Below are positions 8,392 through 15,933 of a stretch of DNA of 33,425 bases, in pieces. The DNA is from Flavobacteriia bacterium (GTDB lineage Bacteria > Bacteroidota > Bacteroidia > Flavobacteriales > Flavobacteriaceae). The notes beneath the pieces are model-generated. The model ran no database searches, had not been told where the DNA came from, and was given only the letters and a program-made list of their open reading frames with translations. The DNA is taken from assembly GCA_013298525.1 (NCBI GenBank), contig JAAFHW010000024.1, positions 1 to 33,425 on the forward strand. Direction: 5' to 3'. A program made the position numbers and the translations under genes. Numbering within the stretch: the stretch's first letter is position 1; each line of letters opens with the position of its first letter.

Positions 8392-8703
8392 TTAGATTTT
8401 AATTCCCGGTGGTAATAAATCTCTATAAGTTGTATTTTTTCTAAAAAACAATGTAATTTTAGGAAGAATAGGAACCACTTTTAATTTACGTTCGTAGGCA
8501 ATTTCCATAATATTCTTCAATAAATCATTGATAAATTCTTCATTGTCAAATCCATCAAAAGTATTGATTCTTGTTAGGAAAATCTTTTTTTCTTGAAACG
8601 AATATTCAACAGAAACCAACTTTCCATCGACCAAAGTTTCAAACTGTCTAGCGAATGTATTGTCTTTAATTTCCATTTTTTCTAAAATTAACTCTGAGTT
8701 CAT
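8392..8703 (-). CDS. Small GNAT-like protein (Gcn5-related N-acetyltransferase-like), degenerate
   Basis: Resembles the short single-domain GNAT group: ARQFETLVDGKLVSVEYS near the start and RKLKVVPILPKITLFFRKN near the end line up with that family's xLxV-P-CPFV-x-Y pattern. The stretch that should hold the acetyl-CoA pyrophosphate loop (R/Q-GxG-x-G/A) reads FDGFDNEEFINDLLKN instead, so acetyltransferase activity is doubtful. The frame is open to an ATG at 8766, but the extra 21 residues are hydrophobic and unlike the family; the ATG at 8703 gives a normal 103-residue protein. It is the first gene of a two-gene unit with the T9SS cargo and is divergent from the hydrolase. Confidence 0.65.
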   Translation of the reverse strand: MNSELILEKMEIKDNTFARQFETLVDGKLVSVEYSFQEKKIFLTRINTFDGFDNEEFINDLLKNIMEIAYERKLKVVPILPKITLFFRKNTTYRDLLPPGIKI

Positions 8704-8782
8704 GTATAAGTGGGATAAATAAATTAATTTTATGCAAATTTCGGAATAAAATATGGATAAAGCCACCGAAATAAGTTAAAAT

Positions 8783-9439
8783 ATGAGTAAGATACACGTT
8801 TATTTTATGCCAGGTCTAGCAGCAAGTCCAACAATCTTTGAAATGATTGATTTGCCAAAAGATACTTTCGAAGTACACTTATTACACTGGTTTCTGCCAG
8901 AAAAGAATGAATTGCTTGTTGATTATGCCAAACGTATGGCAAAAAAAGTAACTCATGATAATGCAGTTTTAATTGGAGTTTCCTTTGGAGGCGTTTTAGT
9001 TCAGGAAATGAAACAGTTTCTTACTACTAAAAAAATCATTATCGTTTCAAGCGTTCGCAGCAATAATGAATTACCTCGAAGAATGAAAATTGCTAAAACT
9101 ACTAAAGCCTATAAATTACTTCCTACAGGTTTGTTGCAAGATGTTGAACTATTGACCAAATACGCTTTTGGCGATACTTTGAAAAAGAAATTAAAACTTT
9201 ACGAGAAATACCTTCATATGCGCAATAAAGAATACTTAGATTGGGCAATTGAGCAAATGATTTGTTGGGATAGAACTAAAATTGATATGGAAGTTGTTCA
9301 TATTCATGGTGATGCTGACGAAGTTTTTCCTGCCAAACATATTAAAGGTTTTATTAATGTAAAAGGAGGTACTCATGCAATGATTCTAAGTAAATATCGA
9401 TGGTTTAACACAAATTTACCAAAGATAATTTTAGAATGA
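8783..9439 (+). CDS. Alpha/beta hydrolase
   Basis: A cytoplasmic alpha/beta-hydrolase fold protein of 218 residues with unknown substrate. The nucleophile elbow GVSFGG places the catalytic Ser at 67. The acid is probably Asp177 in HIHGDADEVFP and the base His198 in GGTHAM. The oxyanion-hole region is MPGLAASP near the start. The compact size and lack of a lid domain suggest a small esterase or thioesterase-type enzyme. No signal peptide is present. It lies 50 bases upstream of the lytic transglycosylase gene, which has its own promoter-like element, so co-transcription is possible but not required. Confidence 0.85.
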   Translation: MSKIHVYFMPGLAASPTIFEMIDLPKDTFEVHLLHWFLPEKNELLVDYAKRMAKKVTHDNAVLIGVSFGGVLVQEMKQFLTTKKIIIVSSVRSNNELPRRMKIAKTTKAYKLLPTGLLQDVELLTKYAFGDTLKKKLKLYEKYLHMRNKEYLDWAIEQMICWDRTKIDMEVVHIHGDADEVFPAKHIKGFINVKGGTHAMILSKYRWFNTNLPKIILE

Positions 9440-9440
9440 T

Positions 9441-9470
9441 TTTGATTTTGGATTGATTTTTGTAGCTTTG
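9441..9470 (+). promoter_or_regulatory. Promoter of the lytic transglycosylase gene
   Basis: TTTG at 9441-9444 and TAGCTTTG at 9463-9470 are separated by 18 bases, matching the Bacteroidota TTTG/TAnnTTTG pattern. The -7 box ends 19 bases before the ATG. Confidence 0.55.
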
Positions 9471-9489
9471 AAAAATATACAATTGGAAT

Positions 9490-10383
9490 ATGAAAAAGAT
9501 ACAAATTTTAGGTGCAACTGCACTATTAGTTTTAGCAAGTGGAGCGTTTATTTATGCAACTTCTGGCGAACAAAAGGAAAAACAATTTAAAGAAGGTACT
9601 TCTCAATATTTTCCAGCAAAAATTGACTTTGCTGGTGAAAAAGCGCCTTTGCAAATAGCCGACGTAAAAGAGCGATTTGACAGAGAATTATTAATCAATG
9701 CTAATTTACATTCTTCTACAATACTAATTATAAAACGTGCTAATAGAGCTTTTCCTGTTATTGAGCCTATCTTAAAACAGTATGGAGTTCCAGATGATTT
9801 TAAATATTTGGCTGTTATTGAAAGTTCATTAACTAATGCGGTTTCTTCAGCAGGAGCAAGAGGTGTTTGGCAATTTATGCCAGATACTGCCAAAGAAAAA
9901 GGAATGGAAGTTAATGATGGTGTTGACGAACGTTACCATCTTCAAAAATCTACCGAAGCAGCTTGTAAATATTTATTGAAAGCCAAAGAGAAATTCGGAA
10001 GCTGGACACTTGCAGCAGCATCTTATAATGGAGGAATGACAGGAGTGAACAACAAAATTACGGAGCAAAAAGTTACAGATTATTATGATTTATTGTTAAC
10101 AGATGAAACATCAAGATATGTTTTCAGAATTTTAGCTTTGAAAGAAATCATGAAAAACCCATCACTTTATGGTTTTGATGTTTCAAAATATGAATTGTAT
10201 GATAACATTCCAACTAAAACCATTGAAGTTGATAGTTCTATAACTGATTTGGCAACATTTGCAAAATCGCAAGGAATCAATTACAAAATTTTAAAAATCC
10301 ACAATCCTTGGTTGCGAGACAAGAAATTAGTTAATACAACTAAGAAAAAGTATTTGATTGAAATTCCAACGGAAGGATATTAG
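9490..10383 (+). CDS. Lytic murein transglycosylase (SLT domain)
   Basis: Cleaves the MurNAc-GlcNAc bond of peptidoglycan in the periplasm. A signal anchor or signal peptide (residues 1-24) is followed by a linker and an SLT domain at about 85-195. The catalytic Glu is at position 111 in AVIESSL. The motif GARGVWQFMP lies at 122-131 and the AAASYNGG motif at 175-182, all in the order expected for MltD/Slt-type enzymes. The C-terminal part (about 235-297) ends with a LysM-like segment (LATFAKSQGINYKILKIHNPWL) and may bind peptidoglycan. Its length of 297 is normal for the short flavobacterial form. It is transcribed from its own promoter and ends at a strong terminator. Confidence 0.92.
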   Translation: MKKIQILGATALLVLASGAFIYATSGEQKEKQFKEGTSQYFPAKIDFAGEKAPLQIADVKERFDRELLINANLHSSTILIIKRANRAFPVIEPILKQYGVPDDFKYLAVIESSLTNAVSSAGARGVWQFMPDTAKEKGMEVNDGVDERYHLQKSTEAACKYLLKAKEKFGSWTLAAASYNGGMTGVNNKITEQKVTDYYDLLLTDETSRYVFRILALKEIMKNPSLYGFDVSKYELYDNIPTKTIEVDSSITDLATFAKSQGINYKILKIHNPWLRDKKLVNTTKKKYLIEIPTEGY

Positions 10384-10497
10384 TCAGTTGGCAGTGTTCA
10401 GTTGGCAGAAATATTTTGAAAATAAAAAAGTTCGCAATTTTTGCGAACTTTTTTATTTCAGCATCATTATAACTGAATACTGAACACTGCCAACTGA
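10384..10497. repeat. Imperfect inverted repeat with 19-base identical arms enclosing a terminator
   Basis: 10384-10402 (TCAGTTGGCAGTGTTCAGT) is the exact reverse complement of 10479-10497. The core TCAGTTGGCAG recurs partly inside each arm (TCAGTTGGCAG at 10399-10409), giving a tandem look. It lies between two convergent genes and contains no reading frame. It resembles the dispersed cagt/ttggcag-type intergenic repeats of flavobacteria, as far as memory goes. Confidence 0.75.
10424..10454. terminator. Bidirectional terminator between the transglycosylase and TPR-like genes
   Basis: A perfect 14-base stem, 10424-10437 with 10441-10454 (AAAAAAGTTCGCAA / TTGCGAACTTTTTT), closes on a 3-base TTT loop. 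It has an A tract on one side and a T tract on the other and serves both converging genes. Confidence 0.85.
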
Positions 10498-10500
10498 ATA

Positions 10501-11016
10501 CTAAATCTTCTTCATCTGTTCTTTCATCATTTTTATCTGATCGTTCAGCATTCCTTGTTTGTCTAGCTTTTTAGCTTCGTTGATAAGGTTTGTAGCTTCT
10601 AGTTTTCTTCTTCTAGACATTGCTACACCAGCTAGATTTAATTTTGCTACAGCTAAATCCATGTCCATATTTAAACCCAATTCAATTGCTTTCTTGAAGT
10701 ATTTCTCGGCTTGAATTAAATTAGTTTGAGATAACATTAATCCTTGAAGGTAGTTGTAATATCCTTGTTGTTTTTGAACTAAAGCCGTTTCAGGATTTTT
10801 TATTTTGGCTAACCATTTTTTTGCACCTTCAAAGTTTTGTTTACGTAACTGTAAGAAGGCCATTAAAATATATTCATTTTTAAAATAAAGAAACAAAGGA
10901 ATTAATGACAATAAGATAAGGAAAATTCCATTTCCGATATTACCTTCTGTGAATTGCCAAATAGCAGCGATAAAGATTAAACCTGTTAAAATAAGTTTGA
11001 TATTTCTGTGAAACAT
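10501..11016 (-). CDS. Membrane-anchored TPR-like protein
   Basis: A 171-residue protein with two adjacent hydrophobic helices at about 7-24 and 28-46, followed by a cytoplasmic helical part. Residues about 48-165 show TPR-like helix pairs, for example FEGAKKWLAKI, YLQGLMLSQTNLIQAEKYFKKAIELGL and AVAKLNLAGVAMSRRRKLEATNLINEAKKL. Such proteins usually act as protein-protein scaffolds at the membrane. No enzymatic motif is present. It is a single gene, convergent to the transglycosylase and divergent from rpmH. The specific role is unknown. Confidence 0.7.
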   Translation of the reverse strand: MFHRNIKLILTGLIFIAAIWQFTEGNIGNGIFLILLSLIPLFLYFKNEYILMAFLQLRKQNFEGAKKWLAKIKNPETALVQKQQGYYNYLQGLMLSQTNLIQAEKYFKKAIELGLNMDMDLAVAKLNLAGVAMSRRRKLEATNLINEAKKLDKQGMLNDQIKMMKEQMKKI

Positions 11017-11079
11017 AATAGTGTATTTTTAAGTTTGCAAAGATAATAAATAGAAATTAAAATATTTTTAAAAAACTAC

Positions 11080-11109
11080 TTGCAAGTAATAAAAATCGTT
11101 GTATATTTG
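11080..11109 (+). promoter_or_regulatory. Bacteroidota-type promoter of rpmH
   Basis: TTG at 11080-11082 and TATATTTG at 11102-11109 have a 19-base spacer and the characteristic GCAC following the -7 box, as in the rpmE2 promoter. Confidence 0.6.
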
Positions 11110-11169
11110 CACTCGGTTTAAAAAAGACCTCAAGAAAAGATTATTATACGATTTTAAAGATAAAAAGCA

Positions 11170-11331
11170 ATGAGCAAAAGAACGTTTCAACCATCGAAAA
11201 GAAAAAGAAGAAATAAACACGGATTTATGGACAGAATGGCTTCTGCAAATGGAAGAAAAGTCCTTGCGCGTCGTAGAGCTAAAGGAAGACATAAATTGAC
11301 AGTATCTTGCGAACCAAGACACAAAAAATAA
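11170..11331 (+). CDS. rpmH: 50S ribosomal protein L34
   Basis: A 53-residue, extremely basic ribosomal protein of the large subunit. The sequence begins [20 protein letters not shown] and contains [17 protein letters not shown], both signatures of L34. One extra residue (Ser2) precedes the usual KRTFQPS. Because of its size it is easily overlooked; an antisense frame at 11068-11322 overlaps it but has no support. It has a good promoter upstream and a terminator 23 bases after the stop, so it is a single-gene unit. In many bacteria rpmH sits next to rnpA and dnaA; here it does not. Confidence 0.98.
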   Translation: MSKRTFQPSKRKRRNKHGFMDRMASANGRKVLARRRAKGRHKLTVSCEPRHKK

Positions 11332-11353
11332 TGATTAGATTCTAATCAATATC

Positions 11354-11388
11354 AAGCCGTTACTTTTATTAGTAGCGGCTTTTTTTTA
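11354..11388 (+). terminator. Terminator of rpmH
   Basis: The stem AAGCCGTTAC (11354-11363) pairs with GTAGCGGCTT (11372-11381) with one G-U pair, has an 8-base loop and is followed by a T tract. Confidence 0.8.
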
Positions 11389-11534
11389 AACCTGTTTATA
11401 AAATTTGATAAGTTTAAACCATCATTTTTTTACTTTTCAAATCAAACAGATTACTTTTACACAACACAACTAAATTTTATAACACAAATAACAACAGAAT
11501 CTGAAACAAGTTCAGATTTAACAAACTAACTACA

Positions 11535-14387
11535 ATGCCAAAAGACAATTCAATCAAATCGGTTTTAATTATTGGTTCAGGTCCAATCGTTATTGGGCAA
11601 GCATGCGAATTTGACTACGCAGGTTCACAATCGGCACGTTCTATTCGTGAAGAAGGAATTGAAGTAATCCTTATCAATTCCAATCCAGCAACCATCATGA
11701 CCGACCCAAGTATGGCGGATCATGTTTATTTATTACCATTAACTACCAAATCCATTATCCAAATTCTAAAAGAACATCCTCAAATTGATGCAGTTCTTCC
11801 AACAATGGGTGGGCAAACAGCATTAAATCTTTGTTTAGAAGCCGACGAAAAAGGAATTTGGGAAGACTTCAATGTAAAAATGATTGGTGTTGATGTTAAT
11901 GCCATCAATATTACTGAAGATAGAGAACAATTTAAGCAACTTTTAAAGAAGATAAATGTTCCATCTGCGCCTGCAGAAATCTGTACTTCGTTTTTAAGAG
12001 GTAAAGAAATTGCACAAGAATTTGGTTTTCCATTAGTAATTCGACCATCGTTTACACTTGGTGGAACTGGTGCAGCAATTGTATACAAAAAAGAAGATTT
12101 TGCAGAGAAATTAACCTATGGTTTAGAAATGTCACCAATTCATGAAGTTTTGATTGACAAGGCATTAATGGGTTGGAAAGAATATGAATTAGAACTTCTA
12201 CGCGATAAAAACGATAATGTAGTAATCATTTGTTCGATTGAAAACATGGATCCTATGGGAATTCATACAGGTGATTCAATCACAGTTGCTCCAGCTATGA
12301 CTTTATCGGATACGACATTTCAAAAAATGCGTGATTATGCCATTTTAATGATGCGTTCTATCGGAAATTTTGCTGGAGGTTGTAACGTTCAATTTGCTGT
12401 TTCGCCAGATGAAAAAGAAGATATTGTTGCTATCGAAATCAATCCGAGAGTTTCTCGTTCTTCTGCTTTAGCGTCTAAAGCTACAGGTTATCCGATTGCA
12501 AAAATTGCTTCTAAACTAGCTTTGGGTTATACTTTAGATGAACTTCAAAACCAAATTACAAAATCGACTTCAGCATTATTCGAGCCAACTTTAGATTATG
12601 TTATTGTAAAAATACCGCGTTGGAATTTCGACAAATTTGAAGGTGCCGACAGAACTTTGGGACTTCAAATGAAATCGGTTGGAGAAGTTATGGGAATTGG
12701 TCGTTCGTTTCAAGAAGCGCTTCATAAAGCAACGCAATCGCTTGAAATTAAACGAAATGGACTAGGAGCAGACGGAAAAGGTTACAAAAACTACGAACAA
12801 ATTATTGAAAAACTAACTTACGCAAGTTGGGATAGGGTTTTTGTAATTTACGATGCAATCGCCATGGGAATTCCATTGAGTAGAATTCACGAGATTACTA
12901 AAATTGATATGTGGTTCTTGAAACAATACGAAGAATTGTATTCGTTAGAAAGAGAAATCACAAACTACAAAATAGATACTTTGCCAAAAGAATTATTACT
13001 TGAAGCAAAGCAAAAAGGTTACGGCGACAGACAAATTGCTCACATGTTGGGTTGTTTGGAAAGTCAGGTTTATAAATTGCGTGATGAAATGAACATCAAG
13101 CGTGTTTATAAATTGGTAGATACTTGTGCTGCTGAATTTAAAGCAAAAACACCTTATTACTATTCAACTTTTGAAGCTGAAATTCAAACGGCTAATGGTG
13201 AAAGATACGTTCATAACGAAAGTATAGTAACTGATAGAAAGAAAGTAGTAGTTTTAGGTTCAGGACCAAATAGAATTGGACAAGGAATTGAATTTGACTA
13301 TTCTTGTGTTCACGGAGTTTTGGCTGCGAAAGAATGTGGTTACGAAACGATTATGATTAATTGTAATCCTGAAACGGTTTCTACCGATTTTGATACAGCT
13401 GATAAATTGTATTTCGAACCCGTTTTTTGGGAACATATTTACGACATCATTCGTCACGAAAAACCAGAAGGAGTTATCGTGCAATTAGGTGGACAAACGG
13501 CATTAAAACTAGCAGAAAAATTATCTAAATACGGAATTAAAATTCTTGGAACTTCATTCGACGCTTTAGATTTAGCCGAAGATAGAGGTCGTTTTTCAGA
13601 ACTTTTAACCGAATTAAATATTCCGTTTCCAAAATTCGGAATTGCTGAAAGTGCTGATGAAGCTTCTAAATTAGCTGATAGTTTAGATTTTCCATTATTA
13701 GTTCGTCCTTCTTATGTTTTGGGTGGACAAGGAATGAAAATTGTCATCAACAAACAAGAATTAGAAGAACATGTAATTGATTTATTGAAATCGATTCCAG
13801 GAAATAAATTATTACTTGACCATTATTTAGATGGTGCAATTGAAGCTGAAGCTGATGCCATTTGCGATGGAGAAAATGTGTACATCATAGGAATTATGGA
13901 ACACATCGAACCTTGCGGAATTCACTCAGGCGATTCTAATGCTACTTTGCCACCATTTAATTTGGGTGAATTTGTGATGCAACAAATAAAAGATCATACA
14001 AAGAAAATCGCTTTAGCTTTAAGAACTGTTGGTTTGATAAACATCCAATTTGCGATAAAAGACGATACGGTTTATATTATCGAAGCCAATCCAAGAGCAT
14101 CGAGAACGGTTCCGTTTATTGCAAAAGCTTATGGCGAACCTTACGTAAATTATGCTACCAAAGTAATGCTTGGTGTAAACAAAGTAACCGATTTCACCTT
14201 CAATCCACAGTTGAAAGGTTATGCGATTAAGCAACCGGTTTTCTCTTTCAGTAAATTTAAAGATGTAAACAAAGCACTCGGTCCAGAAATGAAATCTACA
14301 GGTGAAAGTATTTTGTTTATAGACGATTTAAAAGACGATCAATTCTACGAATTATACAGTAGACGTAAGATGTACTTGAGTAAATAA
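11535..14387 (+). CDS. carB: Carbamoyl-phosphate synthase large subunit, lacking the C-terminal allosteric domain
   Basis: Makes carbamoyl phosphate from ammonia (delivered by CarA), bicarbonate and two ATP, for pyrimidine and arginine synthesis. Both duplicated synthetase halves are present. The first opens with IGSGPIVIGQACEFDYAG and includes IEINPRVSRSSALASKATG. The second opens near residue 570 with LGSGPNRIGQGIEFDY and includes IEANPRASRTVPF near 848. The protein stops at residue 950, shortly after LGPEMKSTGES, the point where the MGS-like regulatory domain begins in the roughly 1070-residue enterobacterial enzyme. From memory, flavobacterial CarB proteins share this length, so it looks like a lineage trait and not a frameshift: a terminator follows directly. 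carA is not adjacent. Confidence 0.96.
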   Translation: MPKDNSIKSVLIIGSGPIVIGQACEFDYAGSQSARSIREEGIEVILINSNPATIMTDPSMADHVYLLPLTTKSIIQILKEHPQIDAVLPTMGGQTALNLCLEADEKGIWEDFNVKMIGVDVNAINITEDREQFKQLLKKINVPSAPAEICTSFLRGKEIAQEFGFPLVIRPSFTLGGTGAAIVYKKEDFAEKLTYGLEMSPIHEVLIDKALMGWKEYELELLRDKNDNVVIICSIENMDPMGIHTGDSITVAPAMTLSDTTFQKMRDYAILMMRSIGNFAGGCNVQFAVSPDEKEDIVAIEINPRVSRSSALASKATGYPIAKIASKLALGYTLDELQNQITKSTSALFEPTLDYVIVKIPRWNFDKFEGADRTLGLQMKSVGEVMGIGRSFQEALHKATQSLEIKRNGLGADGKGYKNYEQIIEKLTYASWDRVFVIYDAIAMGIPLSRIHEITKIDMWFLKQYEELYSLEREITNYKIDTLPKELLLEAKQKGYGDRQIAHMLGCLESQVYKLRDEMNIKRVYKLVDTCAAEFKAKTPYYYSTFEAEIQTANGERYVHNESIVTDRKKVVVLGSGPNRIGQGIEFDYSCVHGVLAAKECGYETIMINCNPETVSTDFDTADKLYFEPVFWEHIYDIIRHEKPEGVIVQLGGQTALKLAEKLSKYGIKILGTSFDALDLAEDRGRFSELLTELNIPFPKFGIAESADEASKLADSLDFPLLVRPSYVLGGQGMKIVINKQELEEHVIDLLKSIPGNKLLLDHYLDGAIEAEADAICDGENVYIIGIMEHIEPCGIHSGDSNATLPPFNLGEFVMQQIKDHTKKIALALRTVGLINIQFAIKDDTVYIIEANPRASRTVPFIAKAYGEPYVNYATKVMLGVNKVTDFTFNPQLKGYAIKQPVFSFSKFKDVNKALGPEMKSTGESILFIDDLKDDQFYELYSRRKMYLSK

Positions 14388-14392
14388 AATAG

Positions 14393-14418
14393 AAAATCCC
14401 GATGAGAATCGGGATTTT
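14393..14418 (+). terminator. Terminator of carB
   Basis: A perfect 11-base stem, 14393-14403 with 14408-14418 (AAAATCCCGAT / ATCGGGATTTT), has a GAGA loop and is followed by more T residues. It begins five bases after the stop. Confidence 0.85.
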
Positions 14419-14715
14419 TTTATTGATTATAAAAAAGTAAATGCTCTTTTAGTACTCTTTAATATTAAATTATCTGAAATTGAAAGATTTTTAAATGCGT
14501 AAGCTATATTTCTATAAGAGATTAAAATATATCTAAAAGCGGAACAAATAAAACTGAATGTGGGTTCTATAATTCTTTTAGTAATTGTGATAATTTTTAT
14601 TTTGTTTAAGAATTATTTAAAAGAGATTATAATAAAACTTATTGCGTAAGCAATAAGTTTTATTAATGTTGTTCTATTTTATTTTGTGGTACTGAAATTT
14701 TAATTTATGGTATGA
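14419..14715. other. Intergenic stretch with a short hydrophobic reading frame
   Basis: No convincing gene. One frame from 14518 to the stop at 14647-14649 reads 43 residues with a strongly hydrophobic segment (GSIILLVIVIIFILF) followed by a Lys-rich tail. It has no ATG, only a GTG at 14560. The same frame extends upstream through two stops, so this may be the remains of a small membrane protein. The rest is AT-rich and featureless apart from the hairpin at 14631-14664. Confidence 0.3.
14631..14664. terminator. Strong hairpin between carB and the duplicated helical protein gene
   Basis: A perfect 15-base stem, 14631-14645 with 14650-14664 (AATAAAACTTATTGC / GCAATAAGTTTTATT), has a GTAA loop. 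It lies 50 bases after the minus-strand gene stop and probably terminates it, though the flanking T tract is short. Confidence 0.6.
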
Positions 14716-15447
14716 TTAAATCTTAGGTTTCTTAAACTCAATACCTTTTACTTGTGCAAACTGGGGACTACTTGCCCCAAATACTGACTTTATATATTTC
14801 TTTACCTCATTAGCGGTTTCAACTAGTCCCGTTGTACTTGAATATAGTGTTTCGTTTCTTGCAATTCTTGAATTGCTTATACTTGTATATGCACTTGCAA
14901 CTGCGGTATTTTTAGCAGTTAAATCATTAATTTTAGCTTGAATAGTAGCTACTTGCAAATCGGTTTCATTTGGCGAGTAACTTGCTTCGTTTTCTAGTAC
15001 TGAGTTTAAGCCTGCTAAATGCTGAATAAGTTGATCGTAAGATTGTTGACTTGATGATATAGTTGCCGGTGCTGGTGCGTTTGGATCGGTTTGAGTTTGA
15101 GAGGCAGAAGCTTTTTTGCCTTGCATTTTACGATTAAACGTTTTAGCGTTACCAATAGTTTCTGGTGTTGCATCTGTAGTTTGTAAAGCATTAATTAAAC
15201 GTGTAGAATACGATTTTAAGCCGTTAAAAGCACTGATACGTTCATTAACTTTGTTGTTGTAATTAGTGTTTTTTGAGATTACATCTGCTAAATTAGTTTC
15301 CGCTGATGCTTTTAGTGCAATAAGTTGCGGAAGTTTTAGACTGTTTTTTGATGGATTATAAGTTGCTCCATACCCTGTAACGAACTCAATTAAATCTTGA
15401 AAATTTGCTACATTTTTTGCATGACCAGTTTCTGATGTAGATGCCAT
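14716..15447 (-). CDS. Helical hypothetical protein with internal duplication
   Basis: A 243-residue soluble protein without a signal peptide. I know no function, though similar conserved hypothetical proteins occur in Flavobacterium. Two related halves can be aligned without gaps over about 50 residues starting at Tyr30 (YNPSKNSL) and Tyr157 (YSPNETDL). Each half is preceded by an LI-containing helix (DLIEF, QLIQH) and followed by a helix. The halves are joined by a Ser/Thr/Pro/Ala-rich linker (about 113-133: ASQTQTDPNAPAPATIS). This suggests two helical-bundle domains. It lies 50 bases downstream of the XRE regulator on the same strand and may share its transcript. Its amino-acid make-up (Asn, Ser, Thr, Ala rich) differs from the metabolic genes beside it. 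Confidence 0.75.
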   Translation of the reverse strand: MASTSETGHAKNVANFQDLIEFVTGYGATYNPSKNSLKLPQLIALKASAETNLADVISKNTNYNNKVNERISAFNGLKSYSTRLINALQTTDATPETIGNAKTFNRKMQGKKASASQTQTDPNAPAPATISSSQQSYDQLIQHLAGLNSVLENEASYSPNETDLQVATIQAKINDLTAKNTAVASAYTSISNSRIARNETLYSSTTGLVETANEVKKYIKSVFGASSPQFAQVKGIEFKKPKI

Positions 15448-15497
15448 AATAAATAATTTTTAGTTATACATAATTTATAAACGTTGGTTTGGTTAAT

Positions 15498-15839
15498 TTA
15501 TTTTTTATTTTTTAGTTCGAAGATAATTTCTTTTAATTCTTTTATTCTTTCCTCGTATTGTTCAATTAATTTTTCAGAGATTTGGAAGTTTTGATTTTCT
15601 GCAAGATATCCAACTGAATTGTCTTTGTTAACTTGTTTTAATTTAGTTTCCTCAATTAAATCATAAATATCAACCTCTAATAAATTTGAAATAGATTTTA
15701 ATAAATCAATATCAGGTTTTGATTTGTTACTTTCAATATTTGATAATGTTCCTTGTGATATTTTTAATTTTTCTGCCAAAAACTCTTGAGAAAATCCTTT
15801 TTCTGTCCTTTTCTTTCTTATTCTTGTACCTATACTCAT
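15498..15839 (-). CDS. XRE-family helix-turn-helix regulator with C-terminal coiled coil
   Basis: A 113-residue DNA-binding protein. Residues 3-63 form a Cro/C1-type HTH: IRKKRTEKGFSQEFLAEKL, then the recognition helix SQGTLSNIESNKSKPD, then the closing LLKSISNLLEVDIYDLI. Residues about 88-113 (EKLIEQYEERIKELKEIIFELKN) form a coiled coil, probably for dimerisation. It is divergent from the small-peptide/GLPGLI/beta-barrel operon, and the shared 94-base region contains an inverted repeat over the operon's -33 box. It is therefore a good candidate for the local repressor, which is an inference. The helical protein gene follows on the same strand. Confidence 0.9.
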   Translation of the reverse strand: MSIGTRIRKKRTEKGFSQEFLAEKLKISQGTLSNIESNKSKPDIDLLKSISNLLEVDIYDLIEETKLKQVNKDNSVGYLAENQNFQISEKLIEQYEERIKELKEIIFELKNKK

Positions 15840-15862
15840 GTTTTATTAAAATTTTTATAAAG

Positions 15863-15880
15863 ATATTAATTTTTTAATAT
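15863..15880. promoter_or_regulatory. Candidate operator: inverted repeat ATATTAA-N4-TTAATAT
   Basis: 15863-15869 (ATATTAA) and 15874-15880 (TTAATAT) form a perfect 7-base inverted repeat around TTTT. It abuts the TTG -33 box of the rightward operon and lies upstream of the divergent XRE gene. In such AT-rich DNA this could be chance. Confidence 0.35.
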
Positions 15881-15908
15881 TGATGTTATAATATTTTATA
15901 TACATTTG
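15880..15908 (+). promoter_or_regulatory. Promoter of the small-peptide/GLPGLI/beta-barrel operon
   Basis: TTG at 15880-15882 and TACATTTG at 15901-15908 with an 18-base spacer fit the Bacteroidota promoter pattern. The -7 box ends 25 bases before the first ATG. No other clear promoter is seen until after the beta-barrel gene. Confidence 0.55.
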
Positions 15909-15933
15909 AGTTTTAATCTTAAAATAATAATTT

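Noticed and set aside
8704..8766. Upstream 21-residue extension of the GNAT-like protein
   Set aside because: The extension is hydrophobic and unlike the family, and the ATG at 8703 gives the usual length.
10384..10497. Inverted repeats considered as a CRISPR fragment or insertion-sequence ends
   Set aside because: There are only two arms, no regularly spaced spacers, no transposase frame and no target-site duplication.
11068..11322. 84-codon minus-strand reading frame
   Set aside because: It lies antisense to rpmH, and the plus strand at 11170-11331 encodes a textbook L34 with promoter and terminator.
11780..12088. 102-codon minus-strand frame within carB
   Set aside because: Antisense shadow in a region encoding the conserved first ATP-grasp half of CarB.
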